NCBI GenBank assembly: GCA_017623615.1
Contig: JAGAOT010000004.1
Span: 21,902 to 85,901, forward strand
Origin: Clostridia bacterium
Lineage (GTDB): Bacteria > Bacillota > Clostridia > Oscillospirales > Acutalibacteraceae
Direction: 5' to 3'
DNA length: 64,000 bases
A model generated the notes under the pieces. That model made no database searches and was not told the origin of the DNA. It saw only the letters and a program-made list of their open reading frames with translations. Positions 25,362-33,600 of this stretch are shown here, one piece after another; within the stretch, counting starts at the first letter, position 1, and each line of letters starts with the position of its first letter. The translations under genes and the position numbers were made by a program.

Positions 25362-26529
25362 ATTGGTTAATCTCCTCAATCTGCATGGGTCTTTCCAAGC
25401 CGATGTTTTCGAGACAGGTGAATTTGCCGCTGACGGTGCAGCCGCTCTGCTCATCTGCCGTAATTTCCGACTGCTCAACTTGCAGATACCGAAAATCCTC
25501 GCTGCTGTTTTTGAAAAAGCGAAGTTGTGCCAGCAGTCGCGTTTGAGATTGGGTGAGGTTTATTTCCGTTTCTTCATAAACCGTCTGTGTGCGCTCTGTC
25601 AGCCCCACGGGCAGGGTTACGCCGTTTATGTAAAGCTCGCTTTTTTCGCTGTAGGCATCTTCAACTTGTCTGCCGAGCGGAATTGAAAAGAAAAGAAAGT
25701 CCAAAACATAGCTTTTGTTTTGTGAAACAGCTTTTTTTGCCTTGATTTTTGCGCTTTGTGCCGCCGTAATCTCGCGGTTTGTGCGCGCAACCACGTAGCC
25801 GCTCGCCTTGCAGAAGCTGACGGTTAAATCCTTGTTTTGCTCGATTCCGCTTATGAGCAAATCGCCCTTGAGCACTGGATTGCCTATCTTCTGCTCCTGC
25901 GTGCCGTTGAACGGGCGCAGAATAACAATCTGACCGTCCCTGGCGGCAACAATGTCCGTCGGCTCACCGTTCTCGGCAAGCTCGGGCGATTTCACCGTTT
26001 CGCGCACTTCGATGAGAGCCGCGCTGCCCGAAATGTTTATATTGAGCCAAGAAAGCTCGGGCAGTCTGCGCAGGGCTTCAATTTCGGTGGCGGATATGTT
26101 GATTCTTGACCCCGCAACGCCGCGCCTGACCCCCAATTCCTCAAAAACACCGAGCACCGTTTCGGCAGGCACCCTCACATTGCCGATAACATCAATGCTC
26201 CATATGCGCGTTGATAAGATAAGCAGCACGGCAGCGCAAAGGCATGCGCCTATCAAAACTCCGACCCGTCTGCTGTGGCGCGCAAGAAAAAACGGCAGCC
26301 CGTATTTTCGCCTTATACGTACCCGCATACCCGATTTTCGGGCAACGGGGCGTATTTTTTTATATCCCTCGCGGTCAACGCATGCGCTGATAACGCCGTT
26401 GCGGCTTTTAAGCTCCCACAGAATAATTTTGTTGTGGCGGCAGAGGTTTATGAATCTTTCGGGGAAGCCGCCCTGAGCCGTGAAGCCGACATAGCCGAAA
26501 ACAAATCTCAAAAATCTTAAAAGAAGCAT
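25360..26529 (-). CDS. yqfD: Sporulation protein YqfD
   Basis: 389 residues with the YqfD layout: N-terminal LLLRFLRFVFGYVGFTAQGG, a soluble stretch, a single central membrane helix (VLIGACLCAAVLLILSTRIW) and a C-terminal soluble region beginning IDVIGNVRVPAETVLGVFEELGV with POTRA-like and barrel-type strands. YqfD is needed for sporulation in Bacillus. Start 9 bp after yqfC. PhoH, its usual third partner, is not encoded here. Confidence 0.92.
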   Translation of the reverse strand: MLLLRFLRFVFGYVGFTAQGGFPERFINLCRHNKIILWELKSRNGVISACVDREGYKKIRPVARKSGMRVRIRRKYGLPFFLARHSRRVGVLIGACLCAAVLLILSTRIWSIDVIGNVRVPAETVLGVFEELGVRRGVAGSRINISATEIEALRRLPELSWLNINISGSAALIEVRETVKSPELAENGEPTDIVAARDGQIVILRPFNGTQEQKIGNPVLKGDLLISGIEQNKDLTVSFCKASGYVVARTNREITAAQSAKIKAKKAVSQNKSYVLDFLFFSIPLGRQVEDAYSEKSELYINGVTLPVGLTERTQTVYEETEINLTQSQTRLLAQLRFFKNSSEDFRYLQVEQSEITADEQSGCTVSGKFTCLENIGLERPMQIEEINQ

Positions 26530-26538
26530 AATTACCCC

Positions 26539-26838
26539 CTAATTTCGATAGTCAAGAGAGGTGATTATGCCTTTGATTATCGCCTGACCGTTTTGCATGG
26601 AGGCAATCGTCAGCTCACAGCCGCAGATACGCACGGTCAGCTTGCCCGTGTTGAGCGCGATAACGCTGTCGCCGTATTCCAAAACGCCCTGACAGCCCTC
26701 GATTATCGCCTCTCGGTTGCCGCAAAGCTCAATGTGCGCGTAGCCCGCAACCGCATCGGGCGGCAGGTCAAGATTTCGGCTGACGGCTTCGATGATTCTT
26801 TCGCCTCTGCCCTGTGTTCTGCAATTCTTCTTTCTCAT
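26539..26838 (-). CDS. yqfC: Sporulation protein YqfC
   Basis: 99 residues of the YabP/YqfC family: helix start, then PPDAVAGYAHIELCGNREAIIEG, GVLEYGDSVIALNTGKLTVRICG and a C-terminal strand with IIKGIITSLDY. It works with YqfD, encoded next to it. A GGGGGG-rich ribosome site precedes the ATG. On the minus strand about 40 bp upstream, CATACAAA resembles a sigma-E -10 element, which would fit mother-cell control; this is weak evidence. The interval 26839-27166 otherwise holds only a strong hairpin. Confidence 0.92.
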   Translation of the reverse strand: MRKKNCRTQGRGERIIEAVSRNLDLPPDAVAGYAHIELCGNREAIIEGCQGVLEYGDSVIALNTGKLTVRICGCELTIASMQNGQAIIKGIITSLDYRN

Positions 26839-26949
26839 TTTAATTCCCCCCGAAACAATGTTATGAATTCAGAGATTTTTGTATGCATATCTTTGCATAG
26901 TCGGAAATGCAAAGCAGGGAGCGGTGTTTCTCAGCAGATATGTTGCCGT

Positions 26950-26992
26950 AAAAAGGGTGCACGGCCGAATGTGTGCAGCATTCGGCCGTGCA
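26950..26992 (-). terminator. Strong hairpin / probable terminator upstream of yqfC
   Basis: A perfect 14-bp stem, TGCACGGCCGAATG (26958-26971) with its complement at 26979-26992, 7-nt loop. On the minus strand it is followed by CCC and TTTTT, so it likely stops read-through from the M18 peptidase gene toward yqfC. Confidence 0.7.
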
Positions 26993-27166
26993 TGGGGAAA
27001 GAGAAAATAAAAATGAAAAAAGAAGTTGTCAAAACAAGTAACAAAAATATTACACATTAATATTTACTTGTATAATATTGCATACTTGCTTTGATTTTGT
27101 TGTAAAAATATGAACAAATTGTAAACAAATGATAATTTTAAGGGTTTTTTGTTTAAATTTGCGCGA

Positions 27167-28567
27167 TTATTGCTCCAAAAATGCCTTGAAGCCCTTGTAA
27201 GCCATATAAACATCAAGCTTTGCAACAACCTCGAACGGGGCGTGCATTGAGAGCACGGGAACGCCGACGTCAACAACCTCAACGCCAAGGTTTGCAACGT
27301 ATTTTGCAACCGTTCCTCCGCCGCCTTCGTCAACCTTGCCAAGCTCGCCAATCTGCCATGCAACCTTTGAATTGTCAAACAGAGTGCGGATTTTTGCCAT
27401 AAATTCGGCGTTTGCATCGTTGGTGCTGCTCTTTCCGCGTGAGCCGGTGTATTTTGTGACAACAATGCCTCTGTTAATGAAAGCGGCATTGAGCTTATCG
27501 TGAACCGAGGGATAGGTGGGGTCAAAGCCCGCGTTAACGTCAGCCGAAAGGCATTCGCTCGCGCGCAGAACATCTCTGCCGCAAAGCCCCTGCGTTTTTG
27601 CGATATCCGCAATAAAATGCTTGAGGAATGCCGAATGCAGACCCGTGTTGCCGTCGGAGCCGGTTTCCTCCTTGTCGGTGATTACGGTTACGCTTGTGTA
27701 TTTGGGCATAACGGTGTCGATTTCCGCCATAACGGAGGGATAGGCGCAAACGCGGTCATCGTGGCCGTAGGAGCCGACCATGCTGCGGTCAAAGCCGATG
27801 TCGGATGCCTTGAAAGCGGGTACGGCTTCAAGCTCCGCGCTCAAAAAGTCCGCTTCGATAATGCCGTATTTTTCGTTGAGAAGCTTCATGATGTTGAGCT
27901 TCACCATTTCGCTGCCCTTATCCTTTGCAAAGGGGCGGCTGCCGACAAGAATGTTGAGGTTTTCGCCCTCGATAGCCTCGCTCATGGGGCGGTTTGCCTG
28001 CTTTTTGTCAAGGTGTGGAAGCAGGTCGGTAACAACAAACTGCGGGTCGCCCTCGTCCTCGCCGAGGCATACCTTAATACAGCTTCCGTCGCGGCGGTAA
28101 ATAATGCCGTGAAGAGCCAGCGGGATTGCGGTCCACTGATATTTTTTGATGCCGCCGTAGTAGTGGGTCTTGAAAAGCGCAAGCTCCGCATCCTCATAGA
28201 GCGGGTTGGGCTTGAGGTCAAGCCTTGGAGAATCGATGTGGGATGCAACGATTTTTGCGCCCTTTTCAAGGCTCTCCGAGCCGAAGGTGCAGAGAATGAG
28301 CGCCTTTGAGCGGATGTCGGAATAAACCTTGTCGCCCGCTTTATAAGATGCCTTGGGGTCAAAGGGAACATAGCCGTTTTTCTCGGCAAGCTCTTTAACA
28401 AAGGCCGCGGCTTCGCGCTCTGTTTTGCATGCATTCAAAAACTGCTTGTATCCCTCGCAAAAAGCATCTGCCTTTGCAATTTCTTCATCCTCGCAGGCAT
28501 ATGCCGCATGCTCGGGAGAATAGAAAAGCTCTTCTTTTAAAATTTCTGCCTGTGTTTTTTCGCTCAT
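27167..28567 (-). CDS. M18-family aminopeptidase
   Basis: 466 residues. Zn ligand motifs of the M18 family: VASHIDSPRLDLKP (His, then Asp), EETGSDG near residue 320, and the C-terminal GVPVLSMHAPFEVV with the last His. It trims N-terminal, mostly acidic or hydrophobic, residues from cytoplasmic peptides and usually forms dodecamers. The ATG at 28567 has AAGGAT upstream; a longer frame start would reach into the RAYT gene. 20 bp downstream of the RAYT gene on the same strand. Confidence 0.93.
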   Translation of the reverse strand: MSEKTQAEILKEELFYSPEHAAYACEDEEIAKADAFCEGYKQFLNACKTEREAAAFVKELAEKNGYVPFDPKASYKAGDKVYSDIRSKALILCTFGSESLEKGAKIVASHIDSPRLDLKPNPLYEDAELALFKTHYYGGIKKYQWTAIPLALHGIIYRRDGSCIKVCLGEDEGDPQFVVTDLLPHLDKKQANRPMSEAIEGENLNILVGSRPFAKDKGSEMVKLNIMKLLNEKYGIIEADFLSAELEAVPAFKASDIGFDRSMVGSYGHDDRVCAYPSVMAEIDTVMPKYTSVTVITDKEETGSDGNTGLHSAFLKHFIADIAKTQGLCGRDVLRASECLSADVNAGFDPTYPSVHDKLNAAFINRGIVVTKYTGSRGKSSTNDANAEFMAKIRTLFDNSKVAWQIGELGKVDEGGGGTVAKYVANLGVEVVDVGVPVLSMHAPFEVVAKLDVYMAYKGFKAFLEQ

Positions 28568-28587
28568 GTTTATCATCCTTTTTAAAA

Positions 28588-29193
28588 TTATAATTGTGGA
28601 GAACGGGTAAAGTATCTGTCTTCTTTCCATTTTCCGGGATTGGTGTGTATATATTCCGCTATTTTTAAATATTCTTCATCGTTCCTGATTATATGGTCGT
28701 GATATCCGCGTTGCCAGATTTCCTTTTCGGGGGAAAACTCATGGATTCTTTTTGAAACAGAAGATTTCATATATCCCACAAATTTTGAAATAAGCGAGCG
28801 TTTTTGTAGGGGCGATTCACGAATCGCCCGCTTCTCATCAATAAAAACAACCAAATGAATGTGATTGGGCATTATCACATAATCACTTATTTCAACATCA
28901 TATTTTTTGCCCGCATCTTCAATGACTTTTTCAGCAATTATTCCGTATGATTTAAGCTTGCTTTCTGCCGCTTCATATATAAATTCGGGCTTGCATTCGG
29001 GCGATTCGTGAATCGCCCCTACATAGTCAGAAGGCGGATTTTTCAAAAATTCCGCAGGCAGAAAGTCGGTGTTTAAAACGATATCGGACAGCAAGCATTT
29101 ACGGTTGAAAGTGCAAACAGTTAAAAAGTAAGCACCTGCAGATGAATAATCATATCCTTTAAGCCTGTTATTTTTTCGTTTGGGTAAAGTCAT
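28588..29193 (-). CDS. REP-associated tyrosine transposase (RAYT, Y1/HUH family)
   Basis: 201 residues. Starts LPKRKNNRLKGYDYSSAGAYFLTVCTF in pieces typical of IS200-like Y1 transposases; the HUH metal motif is PNH111-I-H113LVVF, and the candidate catalytic tyrosines are Tyr175 and Tyr181 in EEYLKIAEYIHTNP. RAYTs are single-copy enzymes without terminal repeats that cut GTAG-headed REP hairpins. Two such palindromes lie inside this gene, in frame, giving the segments around residues 58-65 (AIHESP) and 122-129 (AIRESP). The gene is intact, 10 bp after the Sua5-CoaE gene. Confidence 0.88.
   Translation of the reverse strand: MTLPKRKNNRLKGYDYSSAGAYFLTVCTFNRKCLLSDIVLNTDFLPAEFLKNPPSDYVGAIHESPECKPEFIYEAAESKLKSYGIIAEKVIEDAGKKYDVEISDYVIMPNHIHLVVFIDEKRAIRESPLQKRSLISKFVGYMKSSVSKRIHEFSPEKEIWQRGYHDHIIRNDEEYLKIAEYIHTNPGKWKEDRYFTRSPQL
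28806..28830. repeat. REP-like palindrome inside the RAYT gene, copy a
   Basis: 25 bp: GTAG head, then GGGCGATTC, a 2-base centre and GAATCGCCC plus G. It is the exact reverse complement of the copy at 28998-29022 and identical to the intergenic copy at 38741-38765. It is read in frame within the RAYT protein. Confidence 0.92.
28998..29022. repeat. REP-like palindrome inside the RAYT gene, copy b
   Basis: Exact reverse complement of copy a, ending CCCCTAC. The two copies face each other across 167 bp. The same 25 bp occur at 33519-33543 outside any gene. Confidence 0.92.
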
Positions 29194-29203
29194 TATATCA
29201 CCG

Positions 29204-30790
29204 CTATATTTGAGAAAGTTGAGAACTCAAATCGTCATTCGCGCCGTTATTAATGATTATATCTGCTTTTTCAATATAATATTCTGCGGGCGGCTGGGCG
29301 TTGATTCGCAGCTTTGCATCCGCGGCAGAAAGACCGTCGCGCTTGATTATTCTTTCAAGTCTTTCATCTTCGGGAGCGATAACGCTCACCGTTTTGTCGC
29401 AAAACGCCGTCAGACAGCTGTCAAACAGCAGCGCCGCGTCGATAACCGCCGCCTTTGCGCCGTTTTCGTGAGCCTTGTGTATTTCTTCAACGGCAAGGCG
29501 GGTTATTTCGGGGTGGGTTATTTCATTCAGCGCGAGCGAGCCCTCTTTTGTCGCGAATGCGCGCCTTGCAAGCTCGCGGCGGTCAAGGATGCCGTCTTTT
29601 ATAATATCATTCCCGAATTTTTCGCAAAGCATTCCGATAACCTCGGGGCTTTTTACCGCTTCACGCGCAAGCAAATCCGTGTCGATTATCGCATAATTTT
29701 TATCTTTAAGCATAGCGGCAACGGTTGTTTTGCCCGCGCCCGTCTGCCCCGTCAAGCCAATTACGGGGATTTTTATATCAAGGTCGATAACCCTGAATGC
29801 CGCGGAGCGAAGCAGTCTGTTATAAACCGCAAGCCCTACTCCGCTTGACACGGGGCAGCGCACAAACGCACGTTTGCAGTTTGTTGCATCAACCTCGCGC
29901 AGGGCGTCGAAAATCTTGTGTGCCTGCGATGCATCGTCGTTTTCTTTGCCGTATTCGATATAATTTTCAAAATGAACGCCTTCGCCCTCAAAGCAAACGG
30001 CGCAAACCTTGTCTTTTTGGGCAAGCAAAAATCTTTTATATTGCTCAAAGCTGCCCTTGATTATCGTAACCTGTGCCGAGGGCGCATAATGCTTGTATTT
30101 CATGCCGGGCGACTGCACCTTTTCGCCCTCTTTAAGTTTTTCATAAACCGCGGAGGAAATCTGAATTTCGCCCAACACCTCGGTAAGCTGTTCGGGGGTT
30201 ATTCCGCCGGGTCGGAGCAGGGTCGGTGGGTCGGTGGCAAGGGTTACAACCGTTGACTCAACGCCAACGTCGCTTTCGCCGCCGTCAACGATTGCATCTA
30301 TCTTGCCGTCAAGGTCCTCAACAACGTGCGATGCCTTTGTGGGGCTGGGTCTGCCCGATGAATTTGCGCTGGGCGCGGCAAGCGGAACACCCGCCGCCCT
30401 TATGATTTTGCGCGCGCATTCGTGCGACGGCATGCGCAGGGCAACCGTGTCAAGATTGGGGCTGACCTCGTTTGGTATGAGTGCGGATTTTTTTAATATA
30501 ACCGTCAACGGACCCGGCCAGTATTTTTCCGCAAGCTCATAAAGGCGCGGGTCAACCTTTTCAACAAGCGGCTCGATTTCTTCAAGAGAAGAAACGTGAA
30601 CAATCAGCGGGTTGTCGTTGGGTCTGCCCTTGGCGATGAATATTTTTTTAACCGCCTCGCCGTCAAGCGCATTTGCCGCAAGACCGTATACCGTTTCGGT
30701 GGGTATGGCAACCAAGCCGCCGTTTTTCAGAATTTCGGCGGCGGTTTTTATTGCATTATTATCTTGTGAATTGAGATGTAGAGTTTTCAT
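29204..30790 (-). CDS. Fusion: threonylcarbamoyl-AMP synthase (Sua5) + dephospho-CoA kinase (CoaE)
   Basis: 528 residues in one frame. Residues 1-210 form the YrdC/TsaC domain (GGLVAIPTETVYGLAANA, KGRPNDNPLIVH, LAAPSANSSGRPSPT, LLRPGGIT), about 235-340 the Sua5 extension (SPGMKYKHYAPSA). From about 343 a P-loop kinase follows, IGLTGQTGAGKTTVAAML, with DTDLLAREAV and LLFDSCLTAFCD, matching CoaE. The first part makes threonylcarbamoyl-AMP for tRNA t6A; the second performs the last step of CoA synthesis. These are normally separate proteins. No frameshift or low-quality join is seen. Confidence 0.9.
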   Translation of the reverse strand: MKTLHLNSQDNNAIKTAAEILKNGGLVAIPTETVYGLAANALDGEAVKKIFIAKGRPNDNPLIVHVSSLEEIEPLVEKVDPRLYELAEKYWPGPLTVILKKSALIPNEVSPNLDTVALRMPSHECARKIIRAAGVPLAAPSANSSGRPSPTKASHVVEDLDGKIDAIVDGGESDVGVESTVVTLATDPPTLLRPGGITPEQLTEVLGEIQISSAVYEKLKEGEKVQSPGMKYKHYAPSAQVTIIKGSFEQYKRFLLAQKDKVCAVCFEGEGVHFENYIEYGKENDDASQAHKIFDALREVDATNCKRAFVRCPVSSGVGLAVYNRLLRSAAFRVIDLDIKIPVIGLTGQTGAGKTTVAAMLKDKNYAIIDTDLLAREAVKSPEVIGMLCEKFGNDIIKDGILDRRELARRAFATKEGSLALNEITHPEITRLAVEEIHKAHENGAKAAVIDAALLFDSCLTAFCDKTVSVIAPEDERLERIIKRDGLSAADAKLRINAQPPAEYYIEKADIIINNGANDDLSSQLSQI

Positions 30791-30806
30791 TGTTAGTCCT
30801 TATATG

Positions 30807-30930
30807 AAGTGAATAGTGAAAAATGAAAAGTGAAGAGTTATGGGTGGGCGTTGCCCACACCCAATATAAATCGGTCATAGGCGGAGCCTATCCGAAACTT
30901 TTCACTATTCACTTTTAACTTTTCATTTAG
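30807..30930. repeat. Repeat family A, copy 3 (long form)
   Basis: Outer arms AAGTGAATAGTGAAAAATG (left) and TTTTCACTATTCACTTTTAA (right) enclose two inner hairpins, GGGTGGGCGTTGCCCAC and ATAGGCGGAGCCTAT. It lies between prfA and the Sua5-CoaE gene on the same strand and ends one base before the prfA stop codon. Confidence 0.85.
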
Positions 30931-30931
30931 T

Positions 30932-32005
30932 TTACTCCGTATCCGCTTTCAGCTTTTCTGCTGTGTCAGCGGTTACAAGCGCATCAACGATTTCGTCAAT
31001 GTCGCCGTTGAGAATGGCTTCAATCTTATAAAGGGTCAGATTAATTCTGTGGTCGCTGACTCTGCCCTGCGGGTAGTTATAGGTGCGGATCCTCTCGCTT
31101 CTGTCGCCCGTGCCGACCTGCGCGCGCCTTTCGCCCGCAATGGCATCGTGCTGCTTTGCCTGCTCCGCTTCAAGGATTTTGGAGCGCAGGATTTTCATGG
31201 CTCTGTCCTTGTTTTTATGCTGGCTTCGCTCGTCCTGGCATTCAACCACCGTGCCCGTGGGCAGGTGAGTTATTCTTATTGCGCTTTCGGTTTTGTTAAC
31301 GTGCTGACCGCCCGCGCCGCCCGAGCGATATGTGTCAATCTGCAAATCGGCGGGGTTAATCTCAACGTCAACCTCCTCCGCCTCGGGCAAAACGGCAACC
31401 GTTACGGTTGAAGTGTGGATTCTGCCCTGGCTCTCCGTTTCGGGCACGCGCTGAACGCGGTGAACACCGCTTTCAAACTTGAAGCGCGAATACGCTCCCT
31501 CGCCCTCAATCATAAAGCTGATTTCCTTGAATCCGCCAAGCTCCGTGGGGTTGGAGTTGAGAATTTCCGATTTCCAGCCCTTCGTTTCGGCATACATTGA
31601 ATACATTCTGTAAAGCACGCCTGCAAAGAGCGAAGCCTCTTCGCCGCCCGCACCGCCGCGTATCTCAACAATAACGTTTCTGTCGTCGTTAGGGTCGCGC
31701 GGGAGAAGAAGAACTTTTAATTCTTCCTGAAAAATCTCAATGCTTTTGCCCGCCTCGTCATATTCTTCCTGCACCATTTCGCGGAAATCCTTTTCAAGCC
31801 CGCCCGCATCAAGCATTTCTCTTGCTTCCTGCCTTGTTGCCTGCGCGGCTTTAAGCTGGCGGTATTTTTCAACAATCGGGGTTAAAACCTTCAGCTCCTG
31901 CATAAGCTTTTTATATTGCGCCATGTCTGCAACAACATCGCTTTCGCAGAGCCTTTTGTTGATATCTTCAAAACGTTCTTCAACTTTGATTAATTTATCG
32001 AGCAT
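30932..32005 (-). CDS. prfA: Peptide chain release factor 1
   Basis: 357 residues. Class-I release factor with the catalytic GGQ in [18 protein letters not shown] and an RF1-type anticodon-like region ([21 protein letters not shown], with the stop-codon reading motif upstream). It ends translation at UAA/UAG. 12 bp after the DUF951 gene. The methylase gene prmC, often adjacent, is absent here. Confidence 0.97.
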   Translation of the reverse strand: MLDKLIKVEERFEDINKRLCESDVVADMAQYKKLMQELKVLTPIVEKYRQLKAAQATRQEAREMLDAGGLEKDFREMVQEEYDEAGKSIEIFQEELKVLLLPRDPNDDRNVIVEIRGGAGGEEASLFAGVLYRMYSMYAETKGWKSEILNSNPTELGGFKEISFMIEGEGAYSRFKFESGVHRVQRVPETESQGRIHTSTVTVAVLPEAEEVDVEINPADLQIDTYRSGGAGGQHVNKTESAIRITHLPTGTVVECQDERSQHKNKDRAMKILRSKILEAEQAKQHDAIAGERRAQVGTGDRSERIRTYNYPQGRVSDHRINLTLYKIEAILNGDIDEIVDALVTADTAEKLKADTE

Positions 32006-32017
32006 AAAGCCTCCGAA

Positions 32018-32206
32018 TTATTCCGATTCTTCACGGATTATTTTTTTTATGTTTTTTTCAACCTTAACTCTTTCAAGCATAACCTCTCTGCCGCATTTCA
32101 CGCATCTTATGCGAAAATCCGCCCCGATGCGCAAAACCGCGAACTGCTCGCCGCCGCAGGGATGCTTTTTTTTCATAACAAGAGTGTCGCCTACTCTGAC
32201 ATCCAT
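32018..32206 (-). CDS. DUF951 family protein
   Basis: 62 residues: MDVRVGDTLVMKKKHPCGG, then a VLRIGADFRIRCVKCGREVML motif. The single N-terminal Cys-Gly and the CVKC pair could bind zinc. DUF951 proteins are widely conserved in Firmicutes with no known function; placement upstream of prfA suggests a translation-related role. GGAGAGAT ribosome site. Confidence 0.88.
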   Translation of the reverse strand: MDVRVGDTLVMKKKHPCGGEQFAVLRIGADFRIRCVKCGREVMLERVKVEKNIKKIIREESE

Positions 32207-32251
32207 AAATATCTCTCCGAAAATTTGTTAATAATATCCTTGATAAACGGA

Positions 32252-32371
32252 TAGTGAAAAGTTAAAAGTGAATAGTGAAAAGTTTTGGATAGGCTCCGCC
32301 TATGACCGAATATATTGGGTGTGGGCAACGCCCACCCTTAGCTTTTCACTTTTCATTTTTCACTCTTAACT
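32252..32371. repeat. Repeat family A, copy 4 (long form, inverted)
   Basis: Same architecture as copy 3 in the opposite orientation: outer arms with AGTGAAAAGTTAAAAGTG and CTTTTCACTTTTCATTTTTC, inner hairpins ATAGGCTCCGCCTAT and GGGTGTGGGCAACGCCCACC. It lies in the divergent gap between DUF951 and the S1-domain gene. Confidence 0.85.
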
Positions 32372-32480
32372 TATAATATCATGAATTGTTTAAAAAGTAT
32401 ATGGCATGCATAAATTTTTTGGCGTTGCCATATGTTTAAAGTGAAAAAATCAAGCCGATGCGGCGGAATGGTGGTTAAAA

Positions 32481-33404
32481 ATGAAACTTTTTAAACCTGA
32501 GGGTCAGATAATATCAACCGAGGAAAACAAAAAATATCTTTCAAGCCCGTTTGCCCTGCGCGATGCGTTTTATTCCGAGGCGTTCATCGAGGGCAGAGTC
32601 ACCCGATGCGACAGCGAGCATAATCTGCACGTTGATTTGGGGTGCATGAAAGGCATAATCCCCCGAAACGAGGGGGCTGTCGGCATTGAGGAAGGAACTG
32701 TCAGGGATATCGCGCTGATATCGCGGGTCAACAAGCCCGTTGTTTTTGTTGTTACGGGATTCCGAACGGATGCAGTCGGAAACACGGTTGCCATGCTCAG
32801 CCGCCGCAGAGTTCAGCAGGAATGCGCTCAAAGCTATGTTTCAAGCCTTAAAGCGGGGGATGTTATACCCGCCACCGTGACCCATATCGAGGGCTTCGGC
32901 GTTTTCTGCGACATCGGAGCGGGCCTCAGCGCGCTTATGCCGATAGACAGCATTTCCGTTTCGCGCATTCCGCACCCCGGCGCAAGATTTACGGCGGGTC
33001 AGAATATTTTTGCCGTTGTCAGAAGCGTTGATGAAAACGGGCGCATTACATTGAGCCACAAGGAGCTTCTCGGCACATGGGAGGAGAACGCCGCAAAGTT
33101 TTCCGTTGGCGAAACCGTGCCGGGAATAGTGCGCTCCGTTGAAAAATACGGAATTTTTGTTGAGCTTTCGCCCAACCTTGCGGGGCTTGCCGAATTTTCG
33201 GAGGGGATTGAGCCGGGAAGCCACGCGGGGGTTTACATTAAAAGCATTATCCCGTCAAAAATGAAAATCAAGCTGATTATCGTTGATTCGTTTGACGCGG
33301 ATTATCCCGTTGAGCCGCCAGAATATTTTATTGATTCGGGTCATATTGACCGCTGGGTTTATTCGCCCGCGGAGAGCGATAAGGTTATTGAGTCGGAGTT
33401 TTAA
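32481..33404 (+). CDS. S1 RNA-binding domain protein
   Basis: 307 residues with S1-type OB-fold repeats: about 36-115 (FIEGRVTRCDSEHNLHVDLG), 122-190 (GDVIPATVTHIEGFGVFCDI, MPIDSISVSRIPHPG) and 208-275 (GETVPGIVRSVEKYGIFVEL). Resembles ribosomal-protein-S1-like proteins of Clostridia rather than full-length RpsA, which has more repeats. Probably binds mRNA or ribosomes in the cytoplasm; exact role unknown. Its TAA stop overlaps the start of a family A half-repeat. Confidence 0.85.
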   Translation: MKLFKPEGQIISTEENKKYLSSPFALRDAFYSEAFIEGRVTRCDSEHNLHVDLGCMKGIIPRNEGAVGIEEGTVRDIALISRVNKPVVFVVTGFRTDAVGNTVAMLSRRRVQQECAQSYVSSLKAGDVIPATVTHIEGFGVFCDIGAGLSALMPIDSISVSRIPHPGARFTAGQNIFAVVRSVDENGRITLSHKELLGTWEENAAKFSVGETVPGIVRSVEKYGIFVELSPNLAGLAEFSEGIEPGSHAGVYIKSIIPSKMKIKLIIVDSFDADYPVEPPEYFIDSGHIDRWVYSPAESDKVIESEF

Positions 33405-33442
33405 GTGAAGAGCGAAAAATGAAAAGTGAAAAGTTAAGGGGC
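33403..33442. repeat. Repeat family A, half copy
   Basis: One arm only: AAGTGAAGAGCGAAAAATGA and AAAGTGAAAAGTTAAGGGG, with no opposite arm. It begins within the stop codon of the S1-domain gene, so insertion or decay may have set the gene's end. Confidence 0.65.
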
Positions 33443-33472
33443 TGTGCCGCACTGAAGTGCAACTGGATTCGG

Positions 33473-33543
33473 GTAGGGGCGGATACTATCCGCCCGCTTT
33501 GAATTTGCGCAAATTTTACGGGCGATTCGTGAATCGCCCCTAC
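33473..33543. repeat. Two REP-like palindromes, facing each other
   Basis: 33473-33496 has the GTAG head with stem GGGCGGATA/TATCCGCCC; 33519-33543 is the inverted form ending CTAC, identical to the palindrome inside the RAYT gene. They sit between the S1-domain gene and mnmA. Confidence 0.85.
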
Positions 33544-33600
33544 AGCGTTCCTGCTTTGATAAGAGGGTATGGGGATATATCGTATGTCGTAAGACGTATT

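Noticed and set aside
26593-27060. Plus-strand frame of 155 codons across yqfC
   Set aside because: Overlaps yqfC antisense and runs through a terminator hairpin; no ribosome site.
27500-28309. 269-codon plus-strand frame opposite the M18 peptidase
   Set aside because: Antisense shadow of a strong enzyme gene; no family motif or ribosome site.
29180-29848. Long plus-strand frame opposite the Sua5-CoaE gene
   Set aside because: It runs antisense across a well-supported coding region, has no ribosome site and shows residue composition of a mirrored frame; the minus-strand gene explains it.
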